A stretch of 5,940 nucleotides of DNA from Chromatiales bacterium. Lineage in GTDB: Bacteria; Pseudomonadota; Gammaproteobacteria; Chromatiales; Chromatiaceae. The notes under the pieces were generated by a model, which did no database searches, was not told where the DNA came from, and saw nothing but the letters and a program-made list of their open reading frames with translations. Of the stretch, positions 4,899-5,940 are shown piece by piece. A program made the position numbers and the translations under genes. The stretch spans positions 1-5,940 of the forward strand of contig JAHEIA010000215.1 in assembly GCA_024639625.1 (NCBI GenBank), written 5' to 3'. Positions within the stretch are counted from its first letter, which is position 1; every line of letters begins with the position of its first letter.

Positions 4899-5940
4899 AT
4901 GAGAAAGCTCATTCTTGTCCTGGTGCTATTGGCGACCGGCTGGGGGGTTCAGGCCGCCGACCTGCAGAACGGCGAGCGCATCAACCGGGCGTGCGCCCTC
5001 TGTCACGGGCAATACGCCCAAGGGACGCCCGGCCGCCTGTCACCACGCCTCGCCGGGATGCCGCAAGATTACCTGGTCAAAGCGATCAAAGAGTATCAAA
5101 GCGGCGCGCGTGTCAGCCCAACCATGGTGGTCACCTCGGGGCTGGACGAGATGAGCGACAACGATATCGAGGACGTCGCCGCCTACCTTGCCCAGCTCGA
5201 ACTACCGGCGGAAGCCATGTTCAACGTGCGGCAGGTCACCGGCGACGCCCCGGCGGGGGAGGAATACTACCTCGACGAATGCAAGACCTGCCATCGGAAG
5301 GACGGCTCCGGCAAACCGGAAAAGAACATCCCGCCGCTGGCGGGCCAGCACTCCGCGTATGTCTTCCAGACCATCAAGATGTTCCAGGGGCGAGTGCGCG
5401 TCCACGACGACGATCCGGAAGACGATTCGTTCGACGACCTGGGCGACGACGAGCTGGTGAATATCACCGCCTTCCTGGCCACCCTGGACGACGAAAGATA
5501 CGCTGCCGCCCAGGCCGAGCCGACCCGCGTAGCGATGAGCACCCCCGCACCTGCGCCGCAGGAGAAGGTCGAGCCGACGCAAGAACAGACCGCCACACGC
5601 GGTCTGCAAATCACCGATATCAGCCAAACCGTCGCCCAGATGAAATTGCGCGACGGGGTCAGCATCGAGGATGCCATCGACGCCATGATGTCGAAGGCGA
5701 TCGAGCTAAACATGAAGCTGGTCGCCCAGCAGTATGTCTCGAAGGAGTTGGAGGCGCGCGGCGAAAAGTCACCCTACCTCTCGATCTTCCAGTTCTGCAA
5801 CCCCATGGACGCCCGCACCATGGTGATGTACAACCCGATCTTCGCCAGTTACATGCCGTGCCGCATCGCCCTGGTGGAGGACCAGCAGGGGCAACATTGG
5901 CTGATGATGCTCAACCTGGACATGCTGGTGAACAGCAACC
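4899..5940 (+). CDS. Exported dihaem cytochrome c fused to a DUF302 domain (3' end outside window)
   Basis: Open to the window edge; 347 codons are visible and no stop is reached. A signal peptide (basic 2-3, hydrophobic 4-17, likely cleavage after VQA, 17-19) sends it to the periplasm, where haem is attached. Two class I cytochrome c domains follow: CALCH (32-36), with LAGM (51-54) and M76 as the likely distal ligand; and CKTCH (128-132), with PPLAGQ (about 144-149). The arrangement resembles cytochrome c4/c553-type dihaem electron carriers. In domain 2 no Met sits at the usual distal position; the region has H169 and an acidic run (170-185). A Pro/Ala/Gln/Glu-rich linker (about 202-234) leads to a DUF302 domain from about 245, with paired helices and the family's conserved FCNP (C300) and MPC (C321). 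DUF302 function is unknown. An electron-transfer role for the cytochrome part is well supported; what the DUF302 part does is inference. No partner gene is visible. Confidence 0.88.
   Translation, partial: MRKLILVLVLLATGWGVQAADLQNGERINRACALCHGQYAQGTPGRLSPRLAGMPQDYLVKAIKEYQSGARVSPTMVVTSGLDEMSDNDIEDVAAYLAQLELPAEAMFNVRQVTGDAPAGEEYYLDECKTCHRKDGSGKPEKNIPPLAGQHSAYVFQTIKMFQGRVRVHDDDPEDDSFDDLGDDELVNITAFLATLDDERYAAAQAEPTRVAMSTPAPAPQEKVEPTQEQTATRGLQITDISQTVAQMKLRDGVSIEDAIDAMMSKAIELNMKLVAQQYVSKELEARGEKSPYLSIFQFCNPMDARTMVMYNPIFASYMPCRIALVEDQQGQHWLMMLNLDMLVNSN

Noticed and set aside
5202..5713. Minus-strand open frames opposite the cytochrome gene
   Set aside because: The plus strand carries two haem motifs and a DUF302 domain in one frame, so these are shadows.

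Overview
This is a GC-rich bacterial segment with gammaproteobacterial character. The gene types (Cfa, AmrS, YkuD L,D-transpeptidase, TatD, an outer-membrane-type lipoprotein, and a periplasmic multihaem cytochrome c) point to a Gram-negative respiratory bacterium. I infer a gammaproteobacterium, possibly a chemolithotroph because of the cytochrome-DUF302 protein at the right end. No marker in the window settles the taxonomy. I see no RNA genes, CRISPR array, transposase, phage gene or attachment site.

Layout, left to right. Positions 1-76 hold no gene I can support. Two genes run leftward on the minus strand: a cyclopropane-fatty-acyl-phospholipid synthase (77-1366) and, upstream of it, the radical SAM enzyme AmrS (1439-2536). 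They are 72 bases apart and may be cotranscribed. Divergent from amrS is an exported L,D-transpeptidase (2629-3201), followed by a strong GC-rich hairpin. After a 168-base gap comes a TatD-family metal-dependent hydrolase (3370-4134). It converges on a small minus-strand LEA type 2 lipoprotein gene (4179-4688). A 210-base divergent intergenic region (4689-4898) separates the lipoprotein from the last gene. It contains two copies of a 10-base dyad-forming repeat, a terminator-like hairpin facing the lipoprotein gene, and a hairpin over the lipoprotein's ribosome binding site. The last gene (4899 onward, running off the window) encodes an exported protein that joins two class I cytochrome c domains to a DUF302 domain.

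How the genes relate. Apart from the possible amrS-cfa pair, these look like independent single-gene units. Three act on the cell envelope: Cfa modifies membrane lipids, the L,D-transpeptidase acts on peptidoglycan, and the LEA2 lipoprotein is predicted to sit in a membrane on the periplasmic side. The most notable element is the dihaem cytochrome-DUF302 fusion. Its second haem domain has no methionine where the distal ligand is normally found and carries a very acidic stretch there instead. The two conserved cysteines of the DUF302 part are present, so a periplasmic redox role is plausible, but its substrate is unknown.
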